Assembly: GCA_002221725.1 (NCBI GenBank)
Contig: NJFT01000007.1
Location: 1-64,000 of the forward strand
Length of the DNA stretch: 64,000 bases
Direction of reading: 5' to 3'
Source of the DNA: Scedosporium boydii
Lineage: Eukaryota; Ascomycota; Sordariomycetes; Microascales; Microascaceae
Of this stretch, positions 1 through 11,462 are shown piece by piece (position 1 is the first letter of the stretch; each line of letters opens with the position of its first letter). The translations under genes and the position numbers were made by a program. The notes below the pieces were generated by a model. That model saw only the letters and a list, made by a program, of their open reading frames with translations, had not been told where the DNA came from and made no database searches.

Positions 1-6
1 GTTCCC

Positions 7-996
7 TTAATTTTCGTCCATCGCCGAATCGTCATTTTGCTCGACCTCCTCCTCTTGTGCATTGTTAAATATGTCGCTCGCGAGAGTATTGCTCTTCCTG
101 CCCCTTCCTCTCGCCTGCCTGTACGTCTTCGTAGAAGTAACAGCCCTCTCACCGACGAATCGGTTCCCCTCCCAGCCCTTATCACACTTCGGACATGTCC
201 TGGCTCGTCTACTTCTCCAATATCGCTCTTCACAAATATCGTGAAGCCTCGCCAGACAATCCCTCTCGTTGCATCTCTGTCCGTAGGTGACGATCTCCTT
301 GCACGCCTCGCACATCTTGATGCGCTGCCACTCATCAGCTGGCGCATCCGCATCATTGTACGTATCTAGCAGCCAGGTTCTCAGCTCCATGAGCGCGCGG
401 GGCGCAACGCTGTAGAAACCCTCGTGGCTCTTCTCAAGCCAACCGCCCGCGACGAGCTCATCCATGACCCTGTTGACGTCGCTGTGCCGTAAGCCCTTGT
501 CCGTAGAGATGGCCTGGGACTCCTCGCCGTCGACGAGGCTGACGTTGGGATTGTTCACATTCCGCGGTGGTCGGCTCAGCGATATGGCCTCCTGTATCGT
601 CACGCACATCTTCTCCATGCGCGGGGTATTGTACGTGTCGAAAATGGCGTCGAGCACGCGCTTGATAAAGGAAATCTCGTCGGCTGTGAACGTCGTGGCG
701 AGCTGTGTGGCGGGGTCCGACGCCGTGTTCACGAGGGTCCACACGCGCGTCTTGTTGCCCTGGTGTACCGTGCTGCGAACCTGGTAATCGAAGTGCGAAA
801 CGGCTTCGGAGGCGCTGTTGATGAAGTAGTCGAAGTCTCCCTGTGTGATGTGGTCGGGCTTGACGTCTTCCACGCCCGAGGCTGTGCGGATGGCGGCGAT
901 GATTTCCTGGCCGTCTCGGAAGGTGACGAAACCACGGCACATGAGGGCTTGGAGGAAGGCCCTGTTGGTGTCGTTGTATTCGTAGTCTACATCCAT
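7..996 (-). CDS. nse1: Nse1-like RING subunit of the SMC5/6 complex
   Basis: Single exon, 329 aa, stop TAA at 7-9. I chose the ATG at 994-996 (protein begins MDVDYEYND, which starts the conserved part). The frame is open upstream to 1170, but that 58-residue extension looks like translated leader. The N-terminal two thirds resemble the winged-helix part of Nse1 (GFVTFRDGQEIIAAI near residue 23, then a segment predicted helical). The C-terminus carries a RING-like cysteine/histidine cluster: CEACKEIV, a CNERDC segment, LHDIC, then CPKCDKGW. This variant RING is the Nse1 hallmark; in the family it pairs with the Nse3/Nse4 kleisin module and supports ubiquitin ligase activity in DNA repair in the nucleus. 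The tail is acidic (EEEVEQNDD). Length and domain order fit the family. The assignment rests on resemblance only. Confidence 0.85.
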   Translation of the reverse strand: MDVDYEYNDTNRAFLQALMCRGFVTFRDGQEIIAAIRTASGVEDVKPDHITQGDFDYFINSASEAVSHFDYQVRSTVHQGNKTRVWTLVNTASDPATQLATTFTADEISFIKRVLDAIFDTYNTPRMEKMCVTIQEAISLSRPPRNVNNPNVSLVDGEESQAISTDKGLRHSDVNRVMDELVAGGWLEKSHEGFYSVAPRALMELRTWLLDTYNDADAPADEWQRIKMCEACKEIVTYGQRCNERDCLARLHDICEERYWRSRRARTCPKCDKGWEGNRFVGERAVTSTKTYRQARGRGRKSNTLASDIFNNAQEEEVEQNDDSAMDEN

Positions 997-1523
997 GATG
1001 AGAGAGGCCTTGGGTGGGTCGGGAATGGGGAGACGAATCGAAAAAATCGAGCGACGGAGGATGGTCAAGGTGGTGTCAATGAGCCAAGGCGGGCGCGAGA
1101 ATTCACTTTGATTGTTCTTTGACGCGTTTCTGTTTCCGGGGGTGGCGGGGCAAATCCAGAACACAAGCACAAATTGATTGCATCAGCGCAACGCCAACGG
1201 TAAACTATGTGCACCGTATCGAGAGGTATCTGCACAGTATGATGACACATTGAGCCCCATTTAAACCCTCAAACAGCAATTAATCACACTTTGTCTCTCT
1301 CATTGCCGCAGCTGGCTCTCTCCGTCCTCCATATTGAGGGATTGCGGGCTTAGCTAGATTTTGTCCATACCATCGATGTCCTCGATTCTAATGCCGACTG
1401 TCAGAACTGATCAATTGATATATCTACCTTCCCACGGGACGTACTAAGGTGGACGTCGCTATTCAACCGGGTAGTCGTTGGCCAGTTCCCCGTGAAAGCG
1501 GGCGGCTACGCCCATGACCCCTC
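997..1523. other. Intergenic interval between nse1 and the gag-like ORF
   Basis: About 530 bp without a supportable gene. It holds the nse1 leader. I saw no reverse transcriptase, integrase or RNase H motif here, although this is where pol would follow the minus-strand gag-like ORF in an intact element. Confidence 0.5.
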
Positions 1524-2378
1524 CTATTGTGATTGCCGATTGCGATTGCGATTCCGACTGCGATTGCGATTCCGACTGCGATTGCGATTCCGACTGCGAT
1601 TGCGATTGCGATTCCGATTGCGACTGCGATTGGGCCTCACAAGAATCTCGAGAAGTCTGATACACCTGGTGGTGAAGGGATTGAAGTGAACGGCCAAGGA
1701 ATCGCAATTAGCCTCCTTCTCGGAGAGAATATCACCGAGTCTGTAATAGGCCCCCATTCCTGCACCTTGGTCATATGCCTTAATGGCTTCACAAAAGGCC
1801 TTGAATGGGGCCTCTCCCTGGACCTTCGCACATCCGAGTTCGGTCATGGTGTAATAGAGGTCTTGGACCTTATTCATCCACCCATTGAGCGATGTCCTTC
1901 TCAAATTCCGAGCCAGTAGCCGGTCCCATTCAATCTCAAGACTGAACTTTGTGTGGTCAAGGCCGCCTATGAGTCTCGCTTTGAGCTTTCCGATCAGCGA
2001 CTCTATTGTCTCGGATTCGGAAAGTATAATCTCAAGCTTGGGACTGATGGTGTCGACTACAGCAATCATAAAGTAAGCCATCTTCGCCTTTTCTTCCAAG
2101 AAGTCTTCACGCTGTTGGTGGTAGATTTCGTGCTTCAGTCCTTGGCGCTCGATTCCACCAGAGGAAGTGACGTCCGTCGTCCCCGGCTCAGTCGGAGGAC
2201 TTATCCTGGGTTTTCTACCGTAGTCGTCTACCGTTATGTCATCGTCGAAAGCGATGTAGTCGGTGATGAGGCACCTAAGAGCCAGCGTCCGAACCTGTAG
2301 AGCCCACAATGGCCAGTCTCTTGTAGTGGTCAGGATGACTGGGTCCTCAGGGATGATATTCCATTCGAAGATATTCAT
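1524..2378 (-). mobile_element. Orphan copia-type gag-like ORF
   Basis: An open frame of 284 aa from the ATG at 2376-2378; it is also open to an ATG at 2511-2513 (329 aa). The start region (RDWPLWALQVRTLALRC) resembles the Trp-rich opening of copia-type Gag. The middle (LYYTMTELGCAKVQGEAPF, and a helical YRLGDILSEKE stretch) resembles fungal copia Gag. No zinc knuckle, protease, integrase or reverse transcriptase follows; nse1 begins within 530 bp. The C-terminal 35 or so residues alternate Arg-Asn and Arg-Ser and are encoded by a hexamer tandem array. It could be a decayed retrotransposon, a truncated insertion or a co-opted gag gene. I cannot see terminal repeats. Confidence 0.5.
1531..1632. 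repeat. Hexamer tandem repeat (GATTGC / GATTCC / GACTGC)
   Basis: About 100 bp of 6-bp units that differ at two positions and group into a 12-18 bp higher-order pattern. Read on the minus strand inside the gag-like ORF, every unit keeps frame and encodes Arg-Asn or Arg-Ser. Because the unit is a multiple of three, slippage changes length without breaking the ORF. Confidence 0.9.
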
Positions 2379-2513
2379 TGATATAGAATATTCGATGCCC
2401 GTGGAGGCGTACGCCTGTCCTTTATTATTGTCTTTGGATAGAGCCCTGGTGGTATTATGTAGGCCTGCTCTGGTTTGATGGTCAAAACGAGTGATCTGAT
2501 GCGTTCGATTCAA

Positions 2514-3990
2514 AAGTCGAAGTCGTGCAAGCGGCGGCCAGTTTCGATGCTAGCGAAAAGTTGTGGGATGGGCACGTTTGGCGGTAGACTGCGATCACCA
2601 TATAAAATAGGCACGCATATATGGATTTTCGGGGAATTGATAGTCTCCAGCCCTGTAGTTAAAGACAACCTCAAGTTGGGAGGAAAGCGTCTGCTTTATC
2701 TTTGATCCAAAGAGGAGACGTAGGTGGCTGCTAAGCCGCTACACCCGAAATTTAAAAGTATCATGATAAACACTAATAGTTCTTGGATTCGAATCCAGCC
2801 CATTTTGGCCAACCATCTTCCTGCTTAACCTAGGCCATCGCCTGCAGGCTGCTGAAGACACCTTGAGACGAGCCCAGATCAAATAATGATGGCCAATGGC
2901 CAGCCCAGCTCCAAAGTGAGGCTGCTGGAGCGAAGATGGAGGCGAGACCGAGGGAACCAGCACCATCGCAAAAATAAGGAATAAAGCACAATGGCCGCCA
3001 GTCCCGTGTGTGCTCAAGTCTGATCATCCATTGCCGTCCCCTGTGAAGGCGCTGCAGGCTCTTCCCTTTTGCAATTGATCATCACGGTTCTCGCCGACTC
3101 TTAGCGTACTACTGATATCCAGCACCGGGGAGGGCTCGGGGAGGGAACGGCGCAGAATATGTCGATGTCGACCTCGAGGGGTCATGGGATCTCATTCTAG
3201 CCAACATCCAGAGAGGGCTAGCATACTTGATCGGATTTGGATCACACATTTGGCGTGTATAATCTGTGTAATCTGTAAAACCGCACAATCGTAGCTGCAG
3301 ATGTTGATGATTGTGTTTTGGCTCTCCAAAGAGACAAGCACAATACTAATTCGGGAGAGCTCCTGATGACTAAGCATCAACATCATCTCAACCAAGGCAA
3401 AATGCCAGGGAAGGAACAATAATGAAAGAAAGGGCAAAACAACCTGCCAAAATCAATGAGAGCAATAACGACATCTCTGTTGCTAAAGGCTTTCTGAGAG
3501 TCCCAGTTTCAAGTCGTGAAAACAATGTGAAGACTGCCGATTTCTCTAACAGATTCTTAGCATCAGGAACACACTGTAGCCCTCACTTCAAAGAACCCAC
3601 ATCTCGAACCAACATCTCGAACCAGTTCGCTCTCATTCCCGACTCATCGAGGACCTTAGCATTAGTTGGCTTCCCACACACCCCCGGGCTACCCTACTTT
3701 TTATCAACCCTAGAAACCTTGGGGAACTCTCTATATATATCGCGGTACCTGTGCTGGTAGTAGATCGCTAGCTAGCTGGTGCCATCCTCGTCAAGTGCCC
3801 GAGTAATAGCTCCCGAAACGTGTCTAGTTTCGCAGATACTACGCCACTCGCGTTTATCAGACACTCATTCTCCAGCGATCCCACTTCGCATCGACTTAGC
3901 CCTCACCTTTTCTACTCCCCGATTGAGCTAGGGAAACAAAGGCCGGAGTCGCCTCACCTCTGAGTCCGGGCCTAAACCCGGGCCGCAACC
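2514..3990. other. Intergenic interval upstream of the clr2-like gene
   Basis: About 1.5 kb without a supportable coding gene. ORFs here are short, lack family resemblance and have no clear splice partners. A TATA-like run is noted separately at 3731-3740. Confidence 0.5.
3731..3740 (+). promoter_or_regulatory. TATA-like run upstream of the clr2-like gene
   Basis: The sequence CTATATATAT lies about 250 bp upstream of the ATG at 3991, in the right orientation for it. A TATA role is an inference from sequence and position. Confidence 0.3.
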
Positions 3991-5893
3991 ATGGCTGGCC
4001 AAGTGGAATATCACGTCCTCGAAATCCGTCGAAGCGATGGCTGCGACACCGGTCCTGGATATTGGCCCATCGTCGAACCAGCCAAGGCTCCCAAGAAGAC
4101 AACCAAAGATGGGCTTGAGAAGGTGACGAGGGCGAAACCACAAATGGTCCGCCTCGAGGCGGATGACCCGCGATTCGTCGAATGGAGGGTAAAGCTTGGT
4201 ATTTTACTCAAGCAGGAGATATCCCCGGAACCACACGGTACGTCGTTGATCGCGGTGCTGCACACTTGTACCGTATGCTGACTCGAGGCGTTTTCCCAAT
4301 ACAGAAGGATTGCCGTGGTATGTGGAATTTCCACGGGGCTACTGGCTATACGAAAGGTCCAAGGTCCTCTGGGTTTCCGGGTACCCGAACAAGAGCAAGC
4401 TATTTAGGACCCCCCAAGAGTTCGGCCTTCATCTTCTTTGGCTCCTTAGCAACTCTGACGACCGGAAGGATTGCTGTTGTATCCATTGCAATATCCTCCC
4501 AGTTGCGAAGGGCGCTACGGGCGCCGATGATGAGCTTGTCGTTGTGAAACCAAAGAGCACTACCCAGCCTCGTGTAGCTCCCACGGCTACTACGGCGACA
4601 AAAACTGCACCCTCACCAGCTCCGGCCACTACTACTGTATCTAGTGTCCCTGCCCAACCCACCCCACTATCCCAGGTAGATGGTGCGGTATCGAGGGCGC
4701 CTTCCGTCACAGCGTCTCCCGCCGCTGCCCCCGCCTACGGCACTCCCCAGCAAGGCGCGGCTAACACTGCACCGGGACGTCCTACGCCCTCTACGACTCC
4801 TGCTCAGCCGGCGGTGACGCAGACGACCGTCACTCCCGTGGCGAGCCTGGCCGTGCAGGGGGCCGCCCAACAGGCCAAGGAGACGATATCCCTCCTCTTC
4901 CGGACGGGAGAACTGGTCTGGTTTACGAACGGCCAGAATTGGAGACTGGGTCTCATAGTACAATCAAACGGCGGAACACATCAAGTCGTACCCATCGCTC
5001 ACGGGATGATCATACAGCCGCCTGTCAGTAGAACTGACAAGGACTTGCGGCCTTTCTACGCCTTCACTGTGCCTCCTCCTATGCGAGAAGATTTAAAGGG
5101 CCGTAGCTACGATGAGATACCGTGGGGCGAATTCATAAAAGGCCTAGCGGCCGGCCCCAACCCTAAGGGGGAATTGAGCGTCCTGGTTCTCGATGCGTCG
5201 AAGCTCGCTGCACTTAAGATTGACCAGTCCTACTCTCTTTTCACGAAGCTGTCTCAGAACGATATGCCCGCCTACTGGGGTGTCTTCCTCGGCGCAGAAC
5301 GCATCGAGATTGGCGACACCTTGCGGGTTGCCGCGCCGCAAAACTACGCAAACGAACCCGGCGTCTACCTAGGGCTCGAAGCAATCGTCCTCCAGCCAGG
5401 CCAAGGTGTTCTCTACGGGGGAACGCTCTACCAATTGAAGGAGGGACCCACCGGACAAGGCGGCGTGGGCGAGAGCATCCACGAACAGGGTCTACCACGC
5501 GCCCTACGCGAGGAAGCCGTCTGGCGCAAGAGCGTAGCCCCGGATGTGCCCGTGGACCACAGATATCTCCAGCCGAACGCGTGGTTCCGCGAACAAGACG
5601 TCAAGGGCCGATTTTATCCGACTCATCGTCTCGCGCCGATCATGAACCCGCAACTCTTTACGGACGCCGTGCAATCTCGGAACTTGGCGCAGGCGTACCC
5701 GGCGCTTAACGGACGTTTGGACGCGGCGGCGGGGGCGGCGAAGATTAGCACTCAGAAAGCGAACCGGGTGGAGACGGCGGGACCCTCGATTCCTCACGGT
5801 ATCAGGTTTGCCTTTGAGCCGTATGTGCAGGAGGAGGTTTCTGCCGGTGTTGGCGGGGCGGCGGCTGATGCTCGTGTTGGTGGCTCTCAGTGA
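3991..5893 (+). CDS. clr2: Clr2-like transcription-silencing protein
   Basis: Two exons, 3991..4237 and 4305..5893, giving 611 aa. The 67-nt intron starts GTACGT, has a GCTGAC branch region and ends ACAG; splicing joins PEPH to EGLPWYVEFPRGYWLYER in frame. The ATG at 3991 sits in a good context (accATGG). Residues about 83-145 match the N-terminal Clr2 domain: LPWYVEFPRGYWLYERSK, YPNKSKLFRTPQEFGLHLLW, then CCCIHC. A Pro/Thr/Ala-rich linker follows. The second conserved block runs from GELVWFTNGQNWRLGLI, and the segment around ANEPGVYLGLEAIVL looks BAH-like. In fission yeast Clr2 belongs to the SHREC histone-deacetylase complex of heterochromatin. A similar role here is inferred from family membership. 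Confidence 0.75.
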
Positions 5894-5913
5894 TTGTGGG
5901 AAGAAAAAAAAAA

Positions 5914-5980
5914 GGATAAGGGCGGATTTCGAACTTGCGACATTGTCGGGCTGTCGGACTTTGCCAAGTCGTCGTTATCT
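5914..5980 (-). other. tRNA-like element with adjacent T-run
   Basis: On the minus strand a TGGCAAAGTCC segment (5956-5966) matches 9 of 11 positions of the pol III A-box consensus, and AGTTCGAAATC (5925-5935) resembles the B box. Both are correctly ordered and spaced. The ends can pair (GATAA with TTATC), and a run of ten T (5904-5913) follows directly, as a pol III terminator would. A full cloverleaf does not fold: the T stem is weak, the variable loop is absent and position 33 is not U. I read it as a degenerate tRNA or tRNA-derived sequence just past the clr2-like stop codon; chance similarity is possible. Confidence 0.3.
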
Positions 5981-6742
5981 CACAACAGAAAAGGAGTGGA
6001 ATCGGGCCATATGTCCGGGATGTGTTGTTACCTGTATGATAACTGAATTTACAAATGGCCCTCGGATATCTCGTCGTCGACGTTGCAGCTTAAACTGGTG
6101 ATTGTTGATTCGCGTTCACGGCTGACTACGGAGGTGCAAAACGGTATGCGATGAGCCGTTTTCTCTACCCTATATCAGATCCAATACACACACACCATTA
6201 TACTACGACTGTAATATCGCGACTGGCAATTGACATCGCATCGTAAGAAGTGCCGAAGGGCTTTCCCCCCCCACCGGGGAGATAGAAAGTAGCATTCCGC
6301 AAAACATAGAAATTCGAGCAGGGTGCCCCCAGTTCCCCGGTATTACGAACCCCCTCTCGCTTCACCTCAATACTTCAGATCCTCAGTCCACTTTCCGAGG
6401 CTTTTTATAAACCATTTCTCAGCGTGTGGGGGGGGCAGGAATGATCAAAGGGACTACGAAGTAATACGAAGAGGATGTTTGGGAAGGAAGCCGAACCTTG
6501 TTCGACGAGGGATTTTGGCAACGATCCCTCGTTCACCAGAGTCGGAGATGATGCTGGCGTCGGCCCCTGTTTTATAGATTTAAAACTGATTACGAGAAGC
6601 TGGGTCGCATTCCGTGTAGAGGTCTTGCTTTTCCTTTCAAGACAAGCGCCGTAGGCGATAGGGTTGTCGTCAGGGGGTATCGTGGATGATGGCGTTTCTG
6701 ATGAACGGACATGCAGGAAAGACTTGCTTCTTTGAGAAATCA

Positions 6743-6769
6743 CCCCCGAATCCCCCGAATCCCCCGAAT
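6743..6769. repeat. 9-bp tandem repeat, three copies
   Basis: CCCCCGAAT repeated three times without mismatch, followed by a partial CCGCCG unit. Confidence 0.9.
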
Positions 6770-7727
6770 CCGCCGTATAATGGACGAGTTACATTCAAGT
6801 TCTGAGACAAGAAATGCAACTTTCAAAGCCCACGCTCGCCATCGGCCGCCCGTAGTGTAATTATAATCTTACTATCCTAGGGGGTTCGTTGAGTTACAGA
6901 GGACGCCGGGGACACGGCTTTTATTCCCCGCGTAGGATTGGGATGAGACCGGGGAGCTCTTCGGAGCAGGGGGCCACGTTTCCAGGTGGGGGTTGCTCGG
7001 AGCATCTTCTCTTTGCTTCCCGTTCCTTTTTGAAGCTTGGACAAGGAAAAGAAAAGGTTACGGTGCCTTTTGACATCTCATTTCTTCACATGCCATTTTT
7101 TCTTTCGCGGACCGTGGTTCTCTCCTTACTTCGTATCTGTTGATGCAAGTTGTCGGACGTATCATTGGTATCGTTGGTATTTTTGATATCTCGAGACTGG
7201 TGCCGACTTCCGGGAGGGATCAGGGCAGGGGGGATCAAGTTGTCCAGGATTCGTTCTCGCCCATTCTCGCCTCGTCGTCAAATTCGAGAAGGAATCCCGA
7301 ACTTCTTGCTCATCGACGCCTCGTCAGCTCTTCACAAAGTGCGACCGAGATTTAACATTCGCTGGCCCGACGAATCAGCTGTCTAGAAAGTGATATATCA
7401 ATCGTTCCTGGTTCAGGAAACGCCCGCCAGCCACGGCGATGAATGGTGCTCTTCATCACGGAACATTCATTTCGGATGTCCCGGGGTGTAAAAATCCTGT
7501 TTACCCTTGTCTCTGCTTCTGAGAGCGCGCGATGTTATTAATCTGATGAACCAGGTTGATTCCCAACGGACTGAGGCGAGGGGAGAAAAAAAAAGAGAGG
7601 AAAAAAAAAAAAAAAAAAATGCCACCGAAACGGAGGGCTGACATCGAGGCGACTCTGCCAGAAGAAGACAGAAGGCAGAACCGGGTGGCTGGGATCCTTG
7701 ACATGCACACACTGAATGGCGATGAAG

Positions 7728-7749
7728 TACTTCGTACCGAGTACGAAGT
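7728..7749. repeat. TACTTCGTA motif pair
   Basis: TACTTCGTA at 7728-7736 and the inverted 8-mer TACGAAGT at 7742-7749. The sequence just before (GAAG) adds a further half-site. One of the clustered sites of the dispersed motif. Confidence 0.85.
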
Positions 7750-7784
7750 CGACTCGCGTAAACCATTTCGCACTACAAAAAGTA

Positions 7785-7809
7785 GGCGAGCCAGGCGAGC
7801 CAGGCGACG
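7785..7809. repeat. Short tandem GGCGAGCCA repeat
   Basis: GGCGAGCCA occurs twice and is followed by a partial GGCGA. Confidence 0.8.
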
Positions 7810-8434
7810 ACCCCGATCAGCCCTTGGCTAGCGCAGAGAGTCAAACCAGGCGGGCTTGAAGAGCGGTGAACAACACACTTGAGGTCCGCCTGGCTGTCCG
7901 CTGTTCGCCGCCCCCTATCCGACTCGGTGGTTGAGAAAAAGTAACGAAGAAAGCCGAGCTGGAGCTGGAGCCGGGATATCGAAATTGATTGATAAATCTG
8001 TTCCTGTGGCGCTGTTTTGGGGTCCCCGAGGGAGTATGTATGCGCCTGCCAAGCTATGTCGGGTCGGTCAGAGCCCAGCCTCAGAGCAAACGAAATTCAA
8101 GGTCCATTACGTATTTGGATCTTGTTGGTTGGAACCTGATATTACCGCTGGTCTGGAACCGAATGTGATACTGCCGTCCACTATTACCTCGAGGCAACAC
8201 TTGAACCCTTCACTCTGGTAGGTCTTTCGAGACCAATACTTCATTTTCACCATTCATGCGCCAACCGACGCTAGGGCTGCCCGCTTCTCCTTCGTCTTTA
8301 GCCAAACGCTAGCTCGCCAACACTAGCTCAGGGAAGTTATTTCCATCTAGCTCCATTCGAATGTACTCACTACTTCGTCCTTCGCGTCTTCCCAGTCTCT
8401 GTCGCGTCCCCTTGGCTGTTCCCCAGGCTATAAG

Positions 8435-8459
8435 ACTTCGTAGCGTACGAAGTACTTCA
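8435..8459. repeat. Cluster of TACTTCGTA-type half-sites
   Basis: ACTTCGTA at 8435-8442, then TACGAAGTA at 8446-8454 overlapping TACTTCA. Direct and inverted half-sites lie within 25 bp. Confidence 0.85.
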
Positions 8460-10304
8460 TCTTGTAAACTCATGAACTCACCAATCCACACGAGCCTATT
8501 TCCTTCGGGTCATCCTCCAAACTCGTCCGTCTTGGTCTGAAGAAAACACCGGCACAGGCCATGGCTGTCGAGCTATAGTACCCACCGCCTGAGCCGATCG
8601 ACCATCTAATTACACTGTCGAGTGAGCCGACCCATAATAGGCCCATAAAGCCAAAATAGTGACCGAAAGGTCCCATTCACTCGGTAAACCCACCCCTTTT
8701 TTGCAAGCAGTGTACGAACTACTACCTCAGTAACGCATAGTGGAACTCTACTTCATATCTACGCGACGACTATTCGCCCATCTACTTCGTTTTTGCCTTT
8801 ATTATAGAGCACTGTCTCCCCAGGAAATCGGATCAATTGATCAATTAGTGTGGGGGTTGCCGGTGTCATTGAATAAAGCTTAACCCCCTAATCGGGTTGG
8901 CACGAGGCAGAAGAAAAGAAAAAAAGAAAAATTTGCACGAATCTATCTCCCTTGCTCTCTTGGTCGGCGGGCAGACCCAAGCTAGAAGCCCCTCCAAGTA
9001 ACATATTTCGCGTCTCGCCTCTTCGTGGACGTTTGAAGCCTTCTGCCCTTTTCCGAAACATGTATACCTTCACGTACCATAGGGCCGAGGAGCATAAGCC
9101 GAAGAGTAGAGGAAAGTAAAAGGAGAACGAGACAAGCACAAGGCGACACGAGACACCATAAGGGCAGGTATATGGTGTAAGCCAGCTAAGAAGCAGCGCC
9201 GTCACCAGTCTCAGACCTTCCCTTGGGCTCCATGAAGAGATCTTCATCAGTCGACCAAAAATAGCAATTCCCAGAAACGGAGCGGAAATTTTGTTTAATT
9301 GAACGCTCAAGAACCTATTTCAATCCCTCTAGATACATCACTCTCTCTCTCCCTCTCCCATGAAGCAATTACCGCCTCCCACCGTGAGGCCACCCCCATC
9401 TCCCACTTCCCTACACGCTCCCCTCTTCGCCTGCTCCTTCTAAACCATACGAACAGAACTAAACGTATGTGTCGTAACCACCCTGTTCCCCCACGGGCCC
9501 GGAACCTCGCCGCTCAGCGGAACAGATCAATGCAATTGTGGTCGTGAAATTCAATGCAGAAACGGCGTGTCGAAACAATGCGCTGAGTCAAGGTGTCGTA
9601 ATCGCGTAGGCATGATTGGAAGAAATAAAAGAAAGAAAATGACAAAAATAGAAACCCAAGGAAATGGACAAAATGAAAAAAAGAGATGGTCATCGTTATT
9701 CTTTGTCCGTTACCTTCCCTCCTCTTGTGCGGATTCGTAGGACCACAAACAGAAAATATCGACGCGCCGTAAGGAAATAGAAACACTCTGTGGAACCGGC
9801 AAAAAATATGACAATGCTATTGAGAATGATGGGAGCAGCCCATCGACCTTTTTGTTTTTCTTTTTTTCTGCTTTTGTTTGCGAACTTGGAGACACCCCAT
9901 CCCGATACCGGTACCGACAACGAAATGGCTCTCGAGAGGTCCGGAAGAGAGATGAAACGGTAATCTCCAAGTTCGAGTCGCAAGGCGGAAATCGGGATTC
10001 GAGGAATGACCAAAATATTCCGTCTTCGCCAGATTCATCTTCGGAAACAAGAACTCCCCCAATAAATGCTTCGTCCCAGACTCGCTTATACGCTCCCCAA
10101 CTGTGCTGCGAAATAAATTGGAAAAGAACAGACAAGGATATCATGAAAATGTCACGTAAAGGACAATGCGTCTATCGCTCCAGCTCGGACACCCAAGGCA
10201 GTCGCCTCGAAACCCCAACATCGTAAATGCACAACCACCATGAGCCCCGTTGAAGCGATATTAGGCCTCAGGAAGCCGGCTGCTCCCAAGTCCGGTCACG
10301 TTGT

Positions 10305-11462
10305 CTACCCACCAACCTTGAGCTTAGCAAGCTTTTCTTCGACCTGTTTGAGGACATCGGCATCTGGCTGGGGCTCGACTCGTCGGGGTTTTAGTCGCTG
10401 GCATTTCTCGCACTTGGCGTGCTGACAAGACTGGCAGGCAGTTCCATCAGGCACGCCACCTGGGAAAATCGTCTTGCATTCGTGGCATTCGTGATGGGGA
10501 ATGGCATTTGGCCCAAATTCGTCGCCAGGATAACCGAAAGGATACTTCTTCTTCTTGGCACTAAACATGGGGTTGACTTGGTTAATAAAACGGAGGTGCA
10601 ATAGCATCAAAGCTGGTAGTCAGTCAAACACTTACGGATCTCTGGGACAATCTGTGCAGCGGATATGTCCGCAGTTGGCGCAGAGCTTGGTTCCCGTGGT
10701 GAAGAGGGTACCGCACTCGTGGCAGTTCCTACGCACACGCTGACGGGGCTTCTTGTAGATAAGATCCTGAGTGCCGCACTTGGGTGGGATCCTGAGCTCA
10801 GGTGTCTTTCCATCGTGTCGATAATCGACGGCAATAGGAGGGTTCTCTTCGAGTTCCTTGGCCTTGGCGGCTCTTCGCTCGCGGCTTGCCTGTTTCTCGG
10901 CCTCGGTCCTCTTGGGAGGATAACGAGAGCACTGCTTGCAGCGGACATGCTGACAGTTGGGACATTCCTTGGCGACACCGAAAGTAGCGTTGCAAAGGTG
11001 GCAGTTGCGTCTTACTCGCATTCGGATCGGTTTCTCGACGCGAAGGGCATCTCCTTCAGTGGAATACCAGTCACCGGGGTAGAGTTGAAGTCCGAATCGC
11101 TCACCGAGCTGCTTAGCGCGCTGCTCGTACAACTGACTTCTAGGAATCTTAGTAACACCTTCGGGCTCGGGTTTGGTTTCCGTCTTCTGCTCAGAGGATT
11201 CGCTAAAGAGATGTCAGCATTCGTTTAACCATGTGCTCGCAGACGCCCCGGTTGTTCGACAGAGAAGACGCCAGTCGCCTCCAAGGAAAGAAACGTACCC
11301 CTTCTTATGCGTCTTGGATCCAATGATGGAAAACCTTCTGGTGGAGCTCTCGCCCTTCTTAAGTACCGTCTTCATTCGCGAGAGAAGCTTGCCAACACCC
11401 TTCTTCTCCTTCTCTTTTCCTTTCTCCTGGGTAGGAGCAGTGGCGGGGGCTGCGGAACTCAT
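10305..11462 (-). CDS. Conserved protein with three zinc-ribbon-like units
   Basis: Three exons on the minus strand: 11299..11462, 10636..11202 and 10305..10560, giving 328 aa. Introns are 96 nt (GTACGT, GCTGAC branch, TTTAG) and 75 nt (GTAAGT, TTTAG). The N-terminus is Lys-rich and low in complexity (QEKGKEKEKK). The body has three related units of the form CxxC, about ten residues, CxxC, four residues, CxxC: CHLCNATFGVAKECPNCQHV with CKQC; CHECGTLFTTGTKLCANCGH with CTDC; and CHECKTIFPGG with CQSC and CEKC. Such spacing suggests structural zinc sites, but I cannot name the function. Charged Arg/Lys-rich linkers separate the units. It stands alone between two gene-poor intervals. Confidence 0.8.

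Larger units (their letters stand above)
5894..10304. other. Gene-poor interval with TACTTCGTA motif copies
   Basis: About 4.4 kb with no supportable protein gene. It contains the tRNA-like element, short tandem repeats at 6743-6769 and 7785-7809, homopolymer runs near 7588-7618, and motif copies at 6455, 7127, 7728 and 8446. Nothing of note was seen between about 8.8 and 10.3 kb. Confidence 0.6.

Noticed and set aside
2780..2805. GGATTCGAATCC, similar to a tRNA B box
   Set aside because: No A box at the right distance on either strand and no foldable cloverleaf. It is a short palindrome that can occur by chance.
10665..11228. 187-aa plus-strand ORF
   Set aside because: It is antisense to the zinc-ribbon exon, where the cysteine spacing makes the minus strand the coding one.
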